The notes under the pieces: generated by a model
Seen by the model: the letters and a program-made list of their open reading frames with translations, nothing else
The model's database searches: none
Told to the model about the DNA's origin: nothing
Made by a program: the position numbers and the translations under genes
Shown: positions 34,075 to 41,998 of the stretch, one piece after another
Position numbering within the stretch: position 1 is the first letter of the stretch
How the letters are laid out: every line of letters begins with the position of its first letter
Source: Patescibacteria group bacterium
GTDB taxonomy: Bacteria > Patescibacteriota > Microgenomatia > Woykebacterales > RBG-16-39-9b
Length of the DNA stretch: 45,862 nt
Direction: 5' to 3'
Assembly (NCBI GenBank): GCA_025449635.1
Contig: JANWIZ010000036.1
Coordinates: 1 to 45,862, forward strand

Positions 34075-34944
34075 ATGGCAATATTTCTTTCGATAATAGT
34101 TCTGATTTTTGGCGGACTTTTGGGGTTATTTTTTGCTGAATCCTCCCCATACCTGGCTTTTACAATTTGGGGGATAACTGTTTTTATTTCGATTTATGTC
34201 GCTTACGCTGTCAGGATTGCTAATCAGTGGGAAAAGCACGTGGTACTGCGAATGGGTCGTTACAGTGGTTTGAGAGGACCCGGACTTTTCTTTATTATTC
34301 CAATTTTAGACAGAGTTACTTACGTTCTTGATCTTCGTACTCAAGTCTCTACTTTTGATGCTAAGCAGACTCTTACCAAAGATAATGTACCAGTTGATGT
34401 TGATGCAATTTTGTTTTGGAGAGTCATTGACGCTGAGAAAGCTGCTCTTGAAGTAACCGATTACTGGCTAGCGGTTACTCAAGCGGCACAAACTGGCCTG
34501 CGGGATATCATTGGTCAAACCGAACTTTCCCAAATGTTGGCCGGCCGAGATGCAATTGGTACTAGTTTAAAAAGTTTGATAGATGGGCGAACAGATGGCT
34601 GGGGAGTCGATGTATCAAGTGTTGAGATCAAAGATGTGATTATCCCAGCAAACTTGCAAGACGCGATGTCCCGTCAGGCTCAAGCAGAAAGAGAACGTCA
34701 AGCTCGAGTGATTCTAGGAGATTCGGAAAATCAAATCGCTGACAAATTTGCCCAAGCAGCAAAAAAGTACGAGGGCAATCCAGCGGCAATGCACCTTCGC
34801 GGTATGAATATGCTCTATGAAGGGATGAAGGATAAGGGTTCTTTGATAATTGTGCCTTCTAGTGCAGTTGAATCAATGAATCTTGGCACTATTGCCGGAT
34901 TAGCAGCGATAAATAAAGAAAATAATCGGGACGAGAAAAAATAA
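34075..34944 (+). CDS. SPFH/Band 7 (stomatin/slipin-like) membrane protein
   Basis: Two short hydrophobic segments (3-22 and 27-46) are followed by the SPFH domain. This shows VVLRMGRYSGLRGPGLFFII, then PILDRVTYVLDLRTQV, TKDNVPVDVDAILFWRV, LRDIIGQTELSQMLAGRD and WGVDVSSVEIKDVIIPANLQ. An Ala/Gln/Glu-rich coiled coil follows (AMSRQAQAERERQARVILG to about 250). The length of 289 residues is normal for slipins. Such proteins oligomerise and organise membrane microdomains. Often an NfeD protein is adjacent; none is here. Its stop is 5 bases from the convergent response regulator gene. Confidence 0.93.
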   Translation: MAIFLSIIVLIFGGLLGLFFAESSPYLAFTIWGITVFISIYVAYAVRIANQWEKHVVLRMGRYSGLRGPGLFFIIPILDRVTYVLDLRTQVSTFDAKQTLTKDNVPVDVDAILFWRVIDAEKAALEVTDYWLAVTQAAQTGLRDIIGQTELSQMLAGRDAIGTSLKSLIDGRTDGWGVDVSSVEIKDVIIPANLQDAMSRQAQAERERQARVILGDSENQIADKFAQAAKKYEGNPAAMHLRGMNMLYEGMKDKGSLIIVPSSAVESMNLGTIAGLAAINKENNRDEKK

Positions 34945-34949
34945 CTAAT

Positions 34950-35360
34950 CTACTCCAAACCAAATTCTTTGAGATCGATTTTCATTGGGCCATCAGTAAA
35001 GAATTTTCCAATTGACTCAAGTACCTGAGAGGGGAGGAAACGAGCTTTGAGAAGATATCCTTGGGCGCCAATCTCAACTGCCTGTTTGATGATAGAACCT
35101 TGTCCTAGATTGGTAAGTAAATACACTGGGGTATTTTTATAAGGCTCCGGGCTAGCTCTTAACTCTCGTAAAACATCAATACCAGTTTTTTTGGGAAGCA
35201 TGATATCGAGTAAAATCAAATCAAATTGCTCTGAAGTTGCTTTGTCGATCCCAATTTGACCGTCTTCAGCCAAAACAATCTCATAATCACCTTTCCTGAG
35301 TTCTCGAGAATAAATATCTCGAACAAAAACATCATCTTCAACCAAAAGTATTTTTTTCAT
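34950..35360 (-). CDS. Single-domain response regulator (CheY-like receiver)
   Basis: The 136-residue protein is a lone receiver domain. KILLVEDDVFVRDIY gives the acidic pocket (Glu-Asp-Asp at 8-10), LILLDIMLPKKTGIDVL gives the phosphorylated Asp52, PVYLLTNLG the switch Thr, and GYLLKARF the Lys. A short C-terminal extension (FFTDGPMKIDLKEFGLE) has no DNA-binding motif. It may receive phosphate from the hybrid-free kinase at 12412 or from another kinase outside the window, possibly to control the pilus motors as in other twitching bacteria. That link is inference. It is transcribed alone. Confidence 0.93.
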   Translation of the reverse strand: MKKILLVEDDVFVRDIYSRELRKGDYEIVLAEDGQIGIDKATSEQFDLILLDIMLPKKTGIDVLRELRASPEPYKNTPVYLLTNLGQGSIIKQAVEIGAQGYLLKARFLPSQVLESIGKFFTDGPMKIDLKEFGLE

Positions 35361-35419
35361 AGATTAAGTTTGTAATACCTTTTTCATTATGACAATGACT
35401 ATCAATCTTGTCTAGGTGT

Positions 35420-35959
35420 TCACTTTTTCTTTTTTGAAGTTGCTTTTTTATCCTTCTGACCAAAGCGAGAAAAATTCGATACTGTTGTTATTGATCCGGC
35501 AGGAATGATATGGATAGTCCCGTCTTCTTCTTTTAACCAAATTGTTCTCAAAGTCAACTTAGTAACAATTCCTTTCTTTCCAGAAATTTCAATCTCATCA
35601 CCCTCGTCAAACTGATCCTCAACCAAAAGAAAAAAACCAGTAATTATATCTTTTACTAGTGTTTGCGCTCCAAAACCGATTGCCAAACCAACAACTCCTG
35701 CGGAAGCAATGATAGGAGTAATATTGACACCAACTGTTGCCAAAGACTCAAAAATCGCAAACCCTACAATCAAAGTCGAACCAAGCGTACGCACAATTGA
35801 ACTTAGAGTTCGGAGCCGCCTTCCACTGGGGCTACCTGAAGAAATTCCCCTTACAATCGAGCTCGCCAAAAGTTGAAATACTACCCAAATTGCAACTGCC
35901 AAAACAAAAATATAAATCAAACGCAAAGTATTGTGATCCAAAAGAGCTGAGTAAATCAT
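35420..35959 (-). CDS. MscS-family mechanosensitive channel, short form
   Basis: Membrane helices lie at about 10-35, 52-72 and 78-95. The pore helix and beta-domain are diagnostic: NITPIIASAGVVGLAIGFGA, QTLVKDIITGFFLLVEDQFD, EGDEIEISGKKGIVTKLTLR and VSNFSR. The protein stops after the beta domain at 179 residues with a Lys-rich tail, so the C-terminal alpha/beta vestibule of E. coli MscS (286 residues) is missing. It should gate under osmotic stress and release solutes. It is divergent from the gene at 36027. Confidence 0.92.
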   Translation of the reverse strand: MIYSALLDHNTLRLIYIFVLAVAIWVVFQLLASSIVRGISSGSPSGRRLRTLSSIVRTLGSTLIVGFAIFESLATVGVNITPIIASAGVVGLAIGFGAQTLVKDIITGFFLLVEDQFDEGDEIEISGKKGIVTKLTLRTIWLKEEDGTIHIIPAGSITTVSNFSRFGQKDKKATSKKKK

Positions 35960-35988
35960 ATTAAAATGATAACAAGATTTTTAATAAT

Positions 35989-36018
35989 TTGCACACAAGT
36001 AAGCAGTGTTGCTATAGT
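35989..36018 (+). promoter_or_regulatory. Promoter of the 36027 gene (leaderless)
   Basis: TTGCAC (35989-35994), 18 bases, TATAGT (36013-36018), then 8 bases to the ATG. Confidence 0.55.
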
Positions 36019-36026
36019 TTCAAATA

Positions 36027-36635
36027 ATGGATACTGCTCAAACGATTGATCTAGGTGATATAAAACCACAAACGAAGCAGAATGGTAAAAAAACTAATAA
36101 ATTTGTAATTAGTTTTGTACTTTTATTGTTACTAATTTTCTTTTCTGGTTTTGCTTTTGGAACTGGATATTTGTGGGGGAAATTTCAATCATTCTCTGGC
36201 ACTAAAAACGTGAAATTAGAATCAACGACCCCTGCTAAAAACATGTTGCAAAATGTTTACGAGGATAAGTCAAATAAATTTAAACTTTCTTATCCATATG
36301 GATGGAACGCGACTAAACGAAGTTCAGGAATACCTGGTGTTGTGTTTTTTAAGAATAAGTCTTCGGTTGAGGTTTGGTTATCGGTTGATCAGCCAGTTAC
36401 CTTTAGTTCCGAACAAAAATCTGCAATTGTAGTAACTAACAGTTTAAGCTTGAAAATCGAGGAGCAAACTGCGAAAATGACTGAGTATATATACACAGCC
36501 GGAAACTACTTTTCAATCATTAAATTTTCTGATAAGGATACTAGTCGACCGTTAGTTACCATATGGCTAAAAGCGGAGGACCAGAAGACTTACTTTCAAA
36601 CAAAGGAGATTGCCCAATCTTTTATTTTTAACTAG
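36027..36635 (+). CDS. Membrane-anchored PsbP-like protein
   Basis: A 25-residue polar N-terminus precedes one membrane helix (about 27-50). The outer domain begins with YEDKSNKFKLSYPYGWNATK. This is the F-x-L-S-Y-P-x-x-W pattern common to PsbP-like or similar small extracytoplasmic domains. The rest of the domain (to residue 202) has alternating beta segments and ends AQSFIFN. No catalytic residues are recognised. The gene following, a beta-lactamase-fold hydrolase, starts 2 bases later, so both act in the same envelope process. The same domain type recurs in the protein at 40159. Confidence 0.65.
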   Translation: MDTAQTIDLGDIKPQTKQNGKKTNKFVISFVLLLLLIFFSGFAFGTGYLWGKFQSFSGTKNVKLESTTPAKNMLQNVYEDKSNKFKLSYPYGWNATKRSSGIPGVVFFKNKSSVEVWLSVDQPVTFSSEQKSAIVVTNSLSLKIEEQTAKMTEYIYTAGNYFSIIKFSDKDTSRPLVTIWLKAEDQKTYFQTKEIAQSFIFN

Positions 36636-36637
36636 CG

Positions 36638-37501
36638 ATGAAAAATCGATATAAGGTAGCTGCCTTATTTTTTTCAATTGTTTTTTTAGTTTTCCTACCT
36701 CACAGTAACTTATTAAATGAAGTCGAGGAGGCTCTTTCCGAACAGACAATTCTTCAGAAAAAAACCGAATCTAAAAAACTTGAATTGCCGAAAAAGAAAG
36801 ACCATAGCCAAGAAAAAGCCGCCTTGTTGGTAGAATTAGACTCCAATCTGAAAATACACCAAAATTTTGCTGTATCTATTTACGATATAAACAATCAGGA
36901 ATCGTTTGGTTTAAATGAAACTAATTCGTTTCACTCAGCATCAGTAATGAAAATTCTGGTAGCGACTGCTGCTTTGGAGGAAGTCGAGAAGGGTAAGATA
37001 AATCTAAATTCAAAACTAGGTAACGGAACTTTTCAGTATCAATTACAACAAATGATCAATCAAAGTAACAATAATTCTTGGGATTATTTTAACAATCTTC
37101 TTGGGTTTAAAAGAGAACAAGAAACTGCCGATCGACTTAACCTGACTGGAGCAAATGTTTTTCAAAACCACATGACCACAAAAGGAGTAACTGAACTATT
37201 ATTTAAGCTATATAATGGTGATGTCCTATCTAGAAAGCACCGGGATTTACTTTTTTCTTATATGCAAAAAACGGAAACTGAGAATCGTATTTCACCGGCA
37301 ATTCCTGCAGATGTTACTTTTTACCACAAAACCGGGAGCTATGGTGGAGGCTTTCATGATGCAGCAATAATAATTCACCCAAAAAACCCCTTTATTCTAG
37401 TTATTTTCACCAACGATATTACTGGGGTACCTGAATCTCAAAGATTTGCAGCCATGCAAAAAGCCGCCAGTGCTGCTTACAATTACTTTAGTTCCATTTA
37501 A
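36638..37501 (+). CDS. Beta-lactamase-fold serine hydrolase, membrane-anchored
   Basis: An N-terminal helix (about 8-24) and a charged linker precede a class A beta-lactamase-like domain (about 62-287). The active-site motifs are S102-V-M-K105 (SxxK), S143-N-N (SDN-type) and K231-T-G. The segment after SNN that should carry the general-base Glu (E-x-x-L-N omega loop) is not present, so efficient deacylation of beta-lactams is doubtful. A DD-peptidase-like or other cell-wall hydrolase role is at least as likely. It is coupled to the PsbP-like gene upstream, and the cobalamin adenosyltransferase gene follows after 31 bases. Confidence 0.82.
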   Translation: MKNRYKVAALFFSIVFLVFLPHSNLLNEVEEALSEQTILQKKTESKKLELPKKKDHSQEKAALLVELDSNLKIHQNFAVSIYDINNQESFGLNETNSFHSASVMKILVATAALEEVEKGKINLNSKLGNGTFQYQLQQMINQSNNNSWDYFNNLLGFKREQETADRLNLTGANVFQNHMTTKGVTELLFKLYNGDVLSRKHRDLLFSYMQKTETENRISPAIPADVTFYHKTGSYGGGFHDAAIIIHPKNPFILVIFTNDITGVPESQRFAAMQKAASAAYNYFSSI

Positions 37502-37532
37502 CAATAAATTGTGCTAATCTAGCAAAAAAATC

Positions 37533-38108
37533 ATGTCTGATAAATCAAAAATTTACACTCGTACTGGCGATAAGGGCGAAACCTCACTTTTTGGAGGCGA
37601 ACGAGTAGCGAAAACTCATCAACGAATCATTGCCATAGGTTCGGTTGATGAGTTAAATGCTGCCCTTGGAACTGTTGCTGCTTTAACAAAATCAAAAAAA
37701 ATCAGAGTAGAACTTGAAAAAATACAGAGTGACTTGTTTTCGCTTGGCTCCGAACTTGCAAATACTGGCGGTAAAACCTCAATCGATTTAATAAAAACAC
37801 AGTCTCTGGAACGAAGTATTGATTATATGGACAAACAACTTAAACCGCTGGTGAATTTTATACTACCCGGCGGAAGTCCAGACGCAAGCCAAGCTCAACT
37901 AGCCAGAAGTATATCTCGACGAGCTGAAAGAGAGGTTCTTAAACTTAATGAAAGAGAAAAGGTTAACGCGGAAACCACCAAATATCTAAATCGTCTTTCC
38001 GACTTCTTATTTGTTTTAGCTAGATATCTAAATAAAAAATCTAAATTTCAAGAAGTCGTCTGGAAAGGAAGTATCTCAAAAGTTTTGACAGACAAAAAGA
38101 AAGTGTGA
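37533..38108 (+). CDS. PduO-type cob(I)alamin adenosyltransferase
   Basis: This enzyme transfers the adenosyl group of ATP to cob(I)alamin. Family motifs are KIYTRTGDKGETSLFGGERV at the N-terminus (ATP-binding loop), SVDELNAALG, a middle ILPGGSPDASQAQLARSISR block with RRAER, and KYLNRLSDFLFVLAR. The length of 191 residues is typical. No B12-dependent enzyme or transporter is in the window, so the user of adenosylcobalamin (for example a class II ribonucleotide reductase) must lie elsewhere. That is inference. The last bases of the gene contain the TTGACA that may serve the next gene. Confidence 0.95.
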   Translation: MSDKSKIYTRTGDKGETSLFGGERVAKTHQRIIAIGSVDELNAALGTVAALTKSKKIRVELEKIQSDLFSLGSELANTGGKTSIDLIKTQSLERSIDYMDKQLKPLVNFILPGGSPDASQAQLARSISRRAEREVLKLNEREKVNAETTKYLNRLSDFLFVLARYLNKKSKFQEVVWKGSISKVLTDKKKV

Positions 38109-38129
38109 GAAAATTAGACTGATATTCAA

Positions 38130-39347
38130 ATGGATAATCAAAACTCCCTGCCTAAACAAAATAATGCTCCAATCGAAAATTCCCTAAAACAATCTTCGAT
38201 ACAACCTCAACCACCTAGACCAAACCCTACGATTTCAAACGATACCCAAATTTTTATCCATCCTGATCATGAATCCGGAACTCTGACCGTCCCTCAACAA
38301 ACGAATTCAAAAACACCGAAGAAAAAAGTTGATCTGATGTTAGTGCTTTTATCAATCGTTAGTGGTTCCTTAATCATTATTGGAAGTGCGATTTTTTTTA
38401 TTTTGATCCCAAGATCGCAAAATGTCACTTTCGCGACTTCAATCAAAGACACAGTTAGTTCTTCTAGTGACAAAACCGATAAAGTAAATTCATCACTGGA
38501 GGTTCTTTACAAAGCAATTACAAAACAGGAAGAAGATATAACTTTATCACAGTACCAAGATTTAAATGTGTTACCAACGGCTGAAAATAGTTTGACTAGT
38601 ATTTTTAATGCCGCCTCAAATTTAGCCAAACGTACAAAAGATAATCTCGATCAAAAAGAAAATGTAAAAAGCTTTGCAGTTCCAGCTGGAGATCCAAATG
38701 AAGAGGCCAGACAACATCGAGAGCTCGCCCAAAGTATCTCAGACAAATCTTCAGATGCCAACGAAATAAACCAAGAATTATCTGATTTAGTCAGCAAACC
38801 AGTTCAAATTGGCGTAAAGGAATTAAAATTTGAAACTACCGAATTGATAAAAACAACCACTAAGTATATTGAACAAGCGACCTACACCGCAGACTATTAC
38901 ATTGCCTTAAACGAAGCATCGATCGAGCTAGTTACACTTGCATCTTCACTTAACTCCGCCAAAGATATTGATAATGCAATTTCCAAATTGGCGAGTTTGA
39001 AAACTAGATTTGCTGAATACGAAAAAGCAAAGCTTCCCGAAAAAATTGAAGATTACAACAACGATATCGTAGAGATTTTGGATCTACTTTTGGTCTTTTA
39101 TCAAGATGTAAAAGCTGGAAAACTGGATACGGAAGAAAAAATAGTTAAATCTTACACAGTTTTTATGACTGATTTACAAGGTGTTGCTGCTAGATCAACC
39201 CACGACCAAATTAGCTTTTGGCAAAATAATGATGCGTTAAAATCATTTAGCAAACTTTCGAGCAAGCAAACTGAGGTTCAAAAGCAAGCGGAGAAAGTTA
39301 AAGATGCAAACAATTTCTTCTTATTAGAATGGGCTGGTGTGTCATAA
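38130..39347 (+). CDS. Unknown single-pass membrane protein with coiled-coil domain
   Basis: The 405-residue protein is not recognised. The first 65 residues are Pro/Gln/Asn/Ser-rich and cytoplasmic (NNAPIENSLKQSS onward). A basic stop (KKKVDLM) and one helix (about 70-95) follow. The remaining 310 residues are an acidic and Lys-rich, largely alpha-helical domain with long heptad-like stretches around 115-200, 205-260 and 350-395. No cysteines or catalytic motifs stand out. TTGACA at 38085 with GAAAAT 18 bases later may be its promoter. An envelope scaffold role is only inference. Confidence 0.6.
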   Translation: MDNQNSLPKQNNAPIENSLKQSSIQPQPPRPNPTISNDTQIFIHPDHESGTLTVPQQTNSKTPKKKVDLMLVLLSIVSGSLIIIGSAIFFILIPRSQNVTFATSIKDTVSSSSDKTDKVNSSLEVLYKAITKQEEDITLSQYQDLNVLPTAENSLTSIFNAASNLAKRTKDNLDQKENVKSFAVPAGDPNEEARQHRELAQSISDKSSDANEINQELSDLVSKPVQIGVKELKFETTELIKTTTKYIEQATYTADYYIALNEASIELVTLASSLNSAKDIDNAISKLASLKTRFAEYEKAKLPEKIEDYNNDIVEILDLLLVFYQDVKAGKLDTEEKIVKSYTVFMTDLQGVAARSTHDQISFWQNNDALKSFSKLSSKQTEVQKQAEKVKDANNFFLLEWAGVS

Positions 39348-39370
39348 CTCACTAGCAATACTCAAAGCAT

Positions 39371-39961
39371 ATGTCAAATTTTAAAATTTGCGTCAGTGGT
39401 GCTGCGGTCGGTGACTGTATAAACGAAGAAACTATCGAAAAATCCGAGCAGGTGGGTAAGGCCATTGCCAAAAGCGGTTCTATACTCGTCACTGGAGCAA
39501 CTACAGGTATACCATTTTATGCTGCGCGAGGTGTGAAAAAGCTTGATGGTATGAGTATTGGCTTTTCTCCTGCAGCAACGTATCAAGATCATGTTAAACG
39601 GTATCAACTCCCAACTCGGTATATGGATCTAATTGTTTATACTGGTTTTGGTTATGCTGGAAGAAATTTGATATTAACTCGCAGTGCTGATGCAGTCATC
39701 GTGATCTGCGGTAGAATCGGAACCTTAAATGAGTTTACTGTTGCGTTCGAGGACAAAAAGCCCTTAGGAGTTCTTGTGGGCAGCGGTGGAATTGCCGACG
39801 AAATAAAAGAGATAACTGAAATTGCCCATAAACACGAATGCTCTGTATTGTACGAGGAAGATCCTGAAAAACTCGTCAAAGAGTTACTTCGAGATTTGGA
39901 AAAAATGCGAACTAGTGATAATGCAAGCTCTGCCGTGACAAAACTTTCAAAAACAGACTAA
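39371..39961 (+). CDS. SLOG/LOG-like nucleotide-binding protein
   Basis: The 196-residue protein has the Rossmann-like SLOG fold of the lysine-decarboxylase-like/DprA group. It shows KICVSGAAVG at the first strand, SILVTGATTGIPFYAARGVK, and the signature ICGRIGTLNEFTVAFEDKKP (variant of P-G-G-x-G-T-x-x-E). The usual second Gly of PGGxGT is replaced by Arg. Family members include cytokinin-activating phosphoribohydrolases and nucleotide sensors; the substrate is unknown here. The C-terminal 25 residues are a charged tail. Confidence 0.78.
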   Translation: MSNFKICVSGAAVGDCINEETIEKSEQVGKAIAKSGSILVTGATTGIPFYAARGVKKLDGMSIGFSPAATYQDHVKRYQLPTRYMDLIVYTGFGYAGRNLILTRSADAVIVICGRIGTLNEFTVAFEDKKPLGVLVGSGGIADEIKEITEIAHKHECSVLYEEDPEKLVKELLRDLEKMRTSDNASSAVTKLSKTD

Positions 39962-39993
39962 ACCTTTGCTAAATTAGTATGGAAATTAATTAA

Positions 39994-40063
39994 GCAGCCC
40001 ACCTTGCTTGTCCAGATGTTTCTAGAAACGAACCTGTGAGGTTCGCTGCATTGAGTGAGCTGC
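39994..40063. other. Compact three-helix inverted-repeat element
   Basis: The 197-base gap contains one outer stem, GCAGCCCAC (39994-40002) with GTGAGCTGC (40055-40063, one G-T pair). It encloses two hairpins: GTTTCTAGAAAC, and CGAACCT-GTG-AGGTTCG. It looks like a small three-way-junction RNA or a DNA site. It lacks a T-loop and so is not a tRNA. No T-run follows and no strong promoter precedes. Confidence 0.45.
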
Positions 40064-40122
40064 GTATCTTATATATAAATCGTTTTAGTTTTTGTAGTCA
40101 ACAACCAAGCAAGTTAGTTTTA

Positions 40123-40151
40123 TTGACAAGCTCAAATCTTTAGCTTAGAGT
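40123..40151 (+). promoter_or_regulatory. Consensus promoter of the Gmad2 protein gene (leaderless)
   Basis: TTGACA (40123-40128), 17 bases, TAGAGT (40146-40151), then 7 bases to the ATG at 40159. Confidence 0.7.
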
Positions 40152-40158
40152 GAAATTG

Positions 40159-41151
40159 ATGGAAGTAGAAACGAATCAAGAAACTAGTGTAGAACCAAGC
40201 TCTCAAACACTAGATAGTAAAAAATCTCGACCCCTTTGGGCTAAAATTTCTTTTTTTGCTATAGTTTTTTTAATCCTGACAACAATTGGATTCCTTGGTT
40301 ACATGCTTTTGGGTAAAGAAACTACTAAGACTCCTACTAATAATTCTACCGAAAAAACTGCTTCATCTTCAGCAACACTCTCAAAAAGATGCGGGGAGGA
40401 ACAAGAATTTACCAGTAATGCTCAAGGATATAGTGTTTGTTTCACTAGTAGCTGGCTAAAAAAACAACTTAAGATTTCTGATATTGCCGTTGGTTTTGAT
40501 AAAACGAAAGTCGATGAAAGTTTCCCTGGAACAATCTCAATAAGAATTTCAGATAAATCTGAGAACCTCAGCATTCAAGACATCATCAGCAACTCTTTGA
40601 AATACGAATATTCAAAAACAACTCTTGACTCCACCAGAGGTACAAGAATAGTGTGGGAAAGAACAAGTGAGGATTCCTTAAGCTCATTTCCAAAATCTGT
40701 AGATGTGGTAATTCCAAAATACGAACGAACTTATACTATTAGTCTAATCTCCAACGAAACTGATTACTCAGCAAACTTGGAGTTGTTTGAAAATTTCCTT
40801 AATAATTTTAAATTCCAAGAAAAAGAGCCGGAACTACCCTGGTCAGAATCACGAAATATCTTAGTTTATTATCCTTGGCCCAACGATACAATTAAGAATC
40901 CAATCGACTTGGAAGGGGTAGCGATAGCTTTTGAAGGTACAGTAAGTATCAGAATCAAGGATAGTAAAGGAAAGTCTCTAATAGAAACTACAGTTCAAGC
41001 AGAATCTGGTACTGAACGGTCCGTCTTTAAAGGACAGGTAAGTTTTGATAAATCAGAGAGTAATAAAGGCTTTGTTGAAATTTTTACGCTGTCCCCAAAA
41101 GACGGGCAGGAACAGGACAAAGTCACAATTCCTGTTAATTTCCAAAAGTAA
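40159..41151 (+). CDS. Membrane-anchored protein with PsbP-like and Gmad2 domains
   Basis: I start it at the ATG at 40159, because the upstream in-frame GTG overlaps the -10 box. This gives 330 residues. A polar N-terminus of about 28 residues is followed by one membrane helix (about 29-50) and a Thr/Ser-rich linker. A first domain (about 75-225) has two cysteines and F-T-S-N-A-Q-G-Y-S-V-C-F-T at its start, similar to the protein at 36027. The C-terminal domain (about 232-330) shows ILVYYPWPNDTIKNPIDLEG, AIAFEGTVSIRIKD and a late DGQEQDKVTIPVNF. That is the Gmad2 immunoglobulin-like fold found in spore-germination and envelope proteins. It may bind wall or surface components (inference). Confidence 0.75.
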   Translation: MEVETNQETSVEPSSQTLDSKKSRPLWAKISFFAIVFLILTTIGFLGYMLLGKETTKTPTNNSTEKTASSSATLSKRCGEEQEFTSNAQGYSVCFTSSWLKKQLKISDIAVGFDKTKVDESFPGTISIRISDKSENLSIQDIISNSLKYEYSKTTLDSTRGTRIVWERTSEDSLSSFPKSVDVVIPKYERTYTISLISNETDYSANLELFENFLNNFKFQEKEPELPWSESRNILVYYPWPNDTIKNPIDLEGVAIAFEGTVSIRIKDSKGKSLIETTVQAESGTERSVFKGQVSFDKSESNKGFVEIFTLSPKDGQEQDKVTIPVNFQK

Positions 41152-41229
41152 ATCGGCCACAAGGCAGTGTAACTAAGCGCCCTTATTGTTGTTATATAGC
41201 TTCAGTACTGCTTCTCTGTGAGTTTTGGT

Positions 41230-41925
41230 TCAACGACTAGAATATTTTTTAATGGTCCTTACGAATTTATCCTTCAAACTATCTCTACGTTGAAAAGCGA
41301 AAATTAAGGCAGGAATCCCTACCAAAACACCGACCGGAACAACGATCAATGCGGGATTTATTTCGCGTAAAAAACTTGAGGAATAAAAATAAAAGATATT
41401 AATAGCAGTCCAAGGAATCATGCTTACTATCAAAAACCTCCAAAACTTTAAACCCGCCAACCCCGAAGCATAGCTAACCGCATCGATTCCAACCGCAGTC
41501 AGGGGTAGTAAAAAACGTAAACCAAAAATCCAATTCAAGTTGATCCTCCTACTTAAATCCTCAATTCTCTCAACCTCTTTCTTAGCGAGAATCTTTTGTA
41601 AAAATCGATCAAGAAACTTCCGCCCAATCAGGTAATTTGCAGTTAGCGCTACTAGGTGGGCTACAAAGGTTGCGCTCACCGACACTACTGGCGGAAAGAG
41701 TAAAGCGGCCAAACTCACAACCAATAAATCAGATATTGGGTTGAACGGAACTGTTAACCCAAAAAAAAGTAAAAAAGAATAGGCGATTGGAGCAGCAGGT
41801 CCAAAATAATCAACCAAATTTCTAATGGTTTCAAAATCAATGTTAAATATTTGTTGAAGCAAAATACTTCCAAAGAAAGATATCAGAAAAACCAAAGAAA
41901 TCTTAATCACAGTTTTTTGATCCAT
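41230..41925 (-). CDS. TVP38/DedA-like (VTT domain) membrane protein
   Basis: The 231-residue protein has about five hydrophobic segments. The VTT/SNARE-associated domain shows FGPAAPIAYSFLLFFGLTVP, FNPISDLLVVSLAALLFPP, a GRKFLDRFLQK loop and FGLRFLLPLTAVGIDAVSYA with G-L near 150-160. The Arg in GLRFLLP is characteristic. DedA-superfamily proteins are implicated in lipid flipping and membrane homeostasis. It is convergent with the Gmad2 gene. The 78-base gap there has no clear terminator. Its own start is 73 bases from the divergent GH15 gene. Confidence 0.85.
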   Translation of the reverse strand: MDQKTVIKISLVFLISFFGSILLQQIFNIDFETIRNLVDYFGPAAPIAYSFLLFFGLTVPFNPISDLLVVSLAALLFPPVVSVSATFVAHLVALTANYLIGRKFLDRFLQKILAKKEVERIEDLSRRINLNWIFGLRFLLPLTAVGIDAVSYASGLAGLKFWRFLIVSMIPWTAINIFYFYSSSFLREINPALIVVPVGVLVGIPALIFAFQRRDSLKDKFVRTIKKYSSR

Positions 41926-41998
41926 ATGCCGTTAATAGTAGCATAATAATTTGCTGGGGCTTCTAAATAAACTTTTTTACATTTAAAATATATAGTGT

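Noticed and set aside
39994-40063. tRNA gene
   Set aside because: The size and outer stem fit loosely, but there is no T-loop GTTCGA-like sequence, no D-arm and no 7-base anticodon loop.
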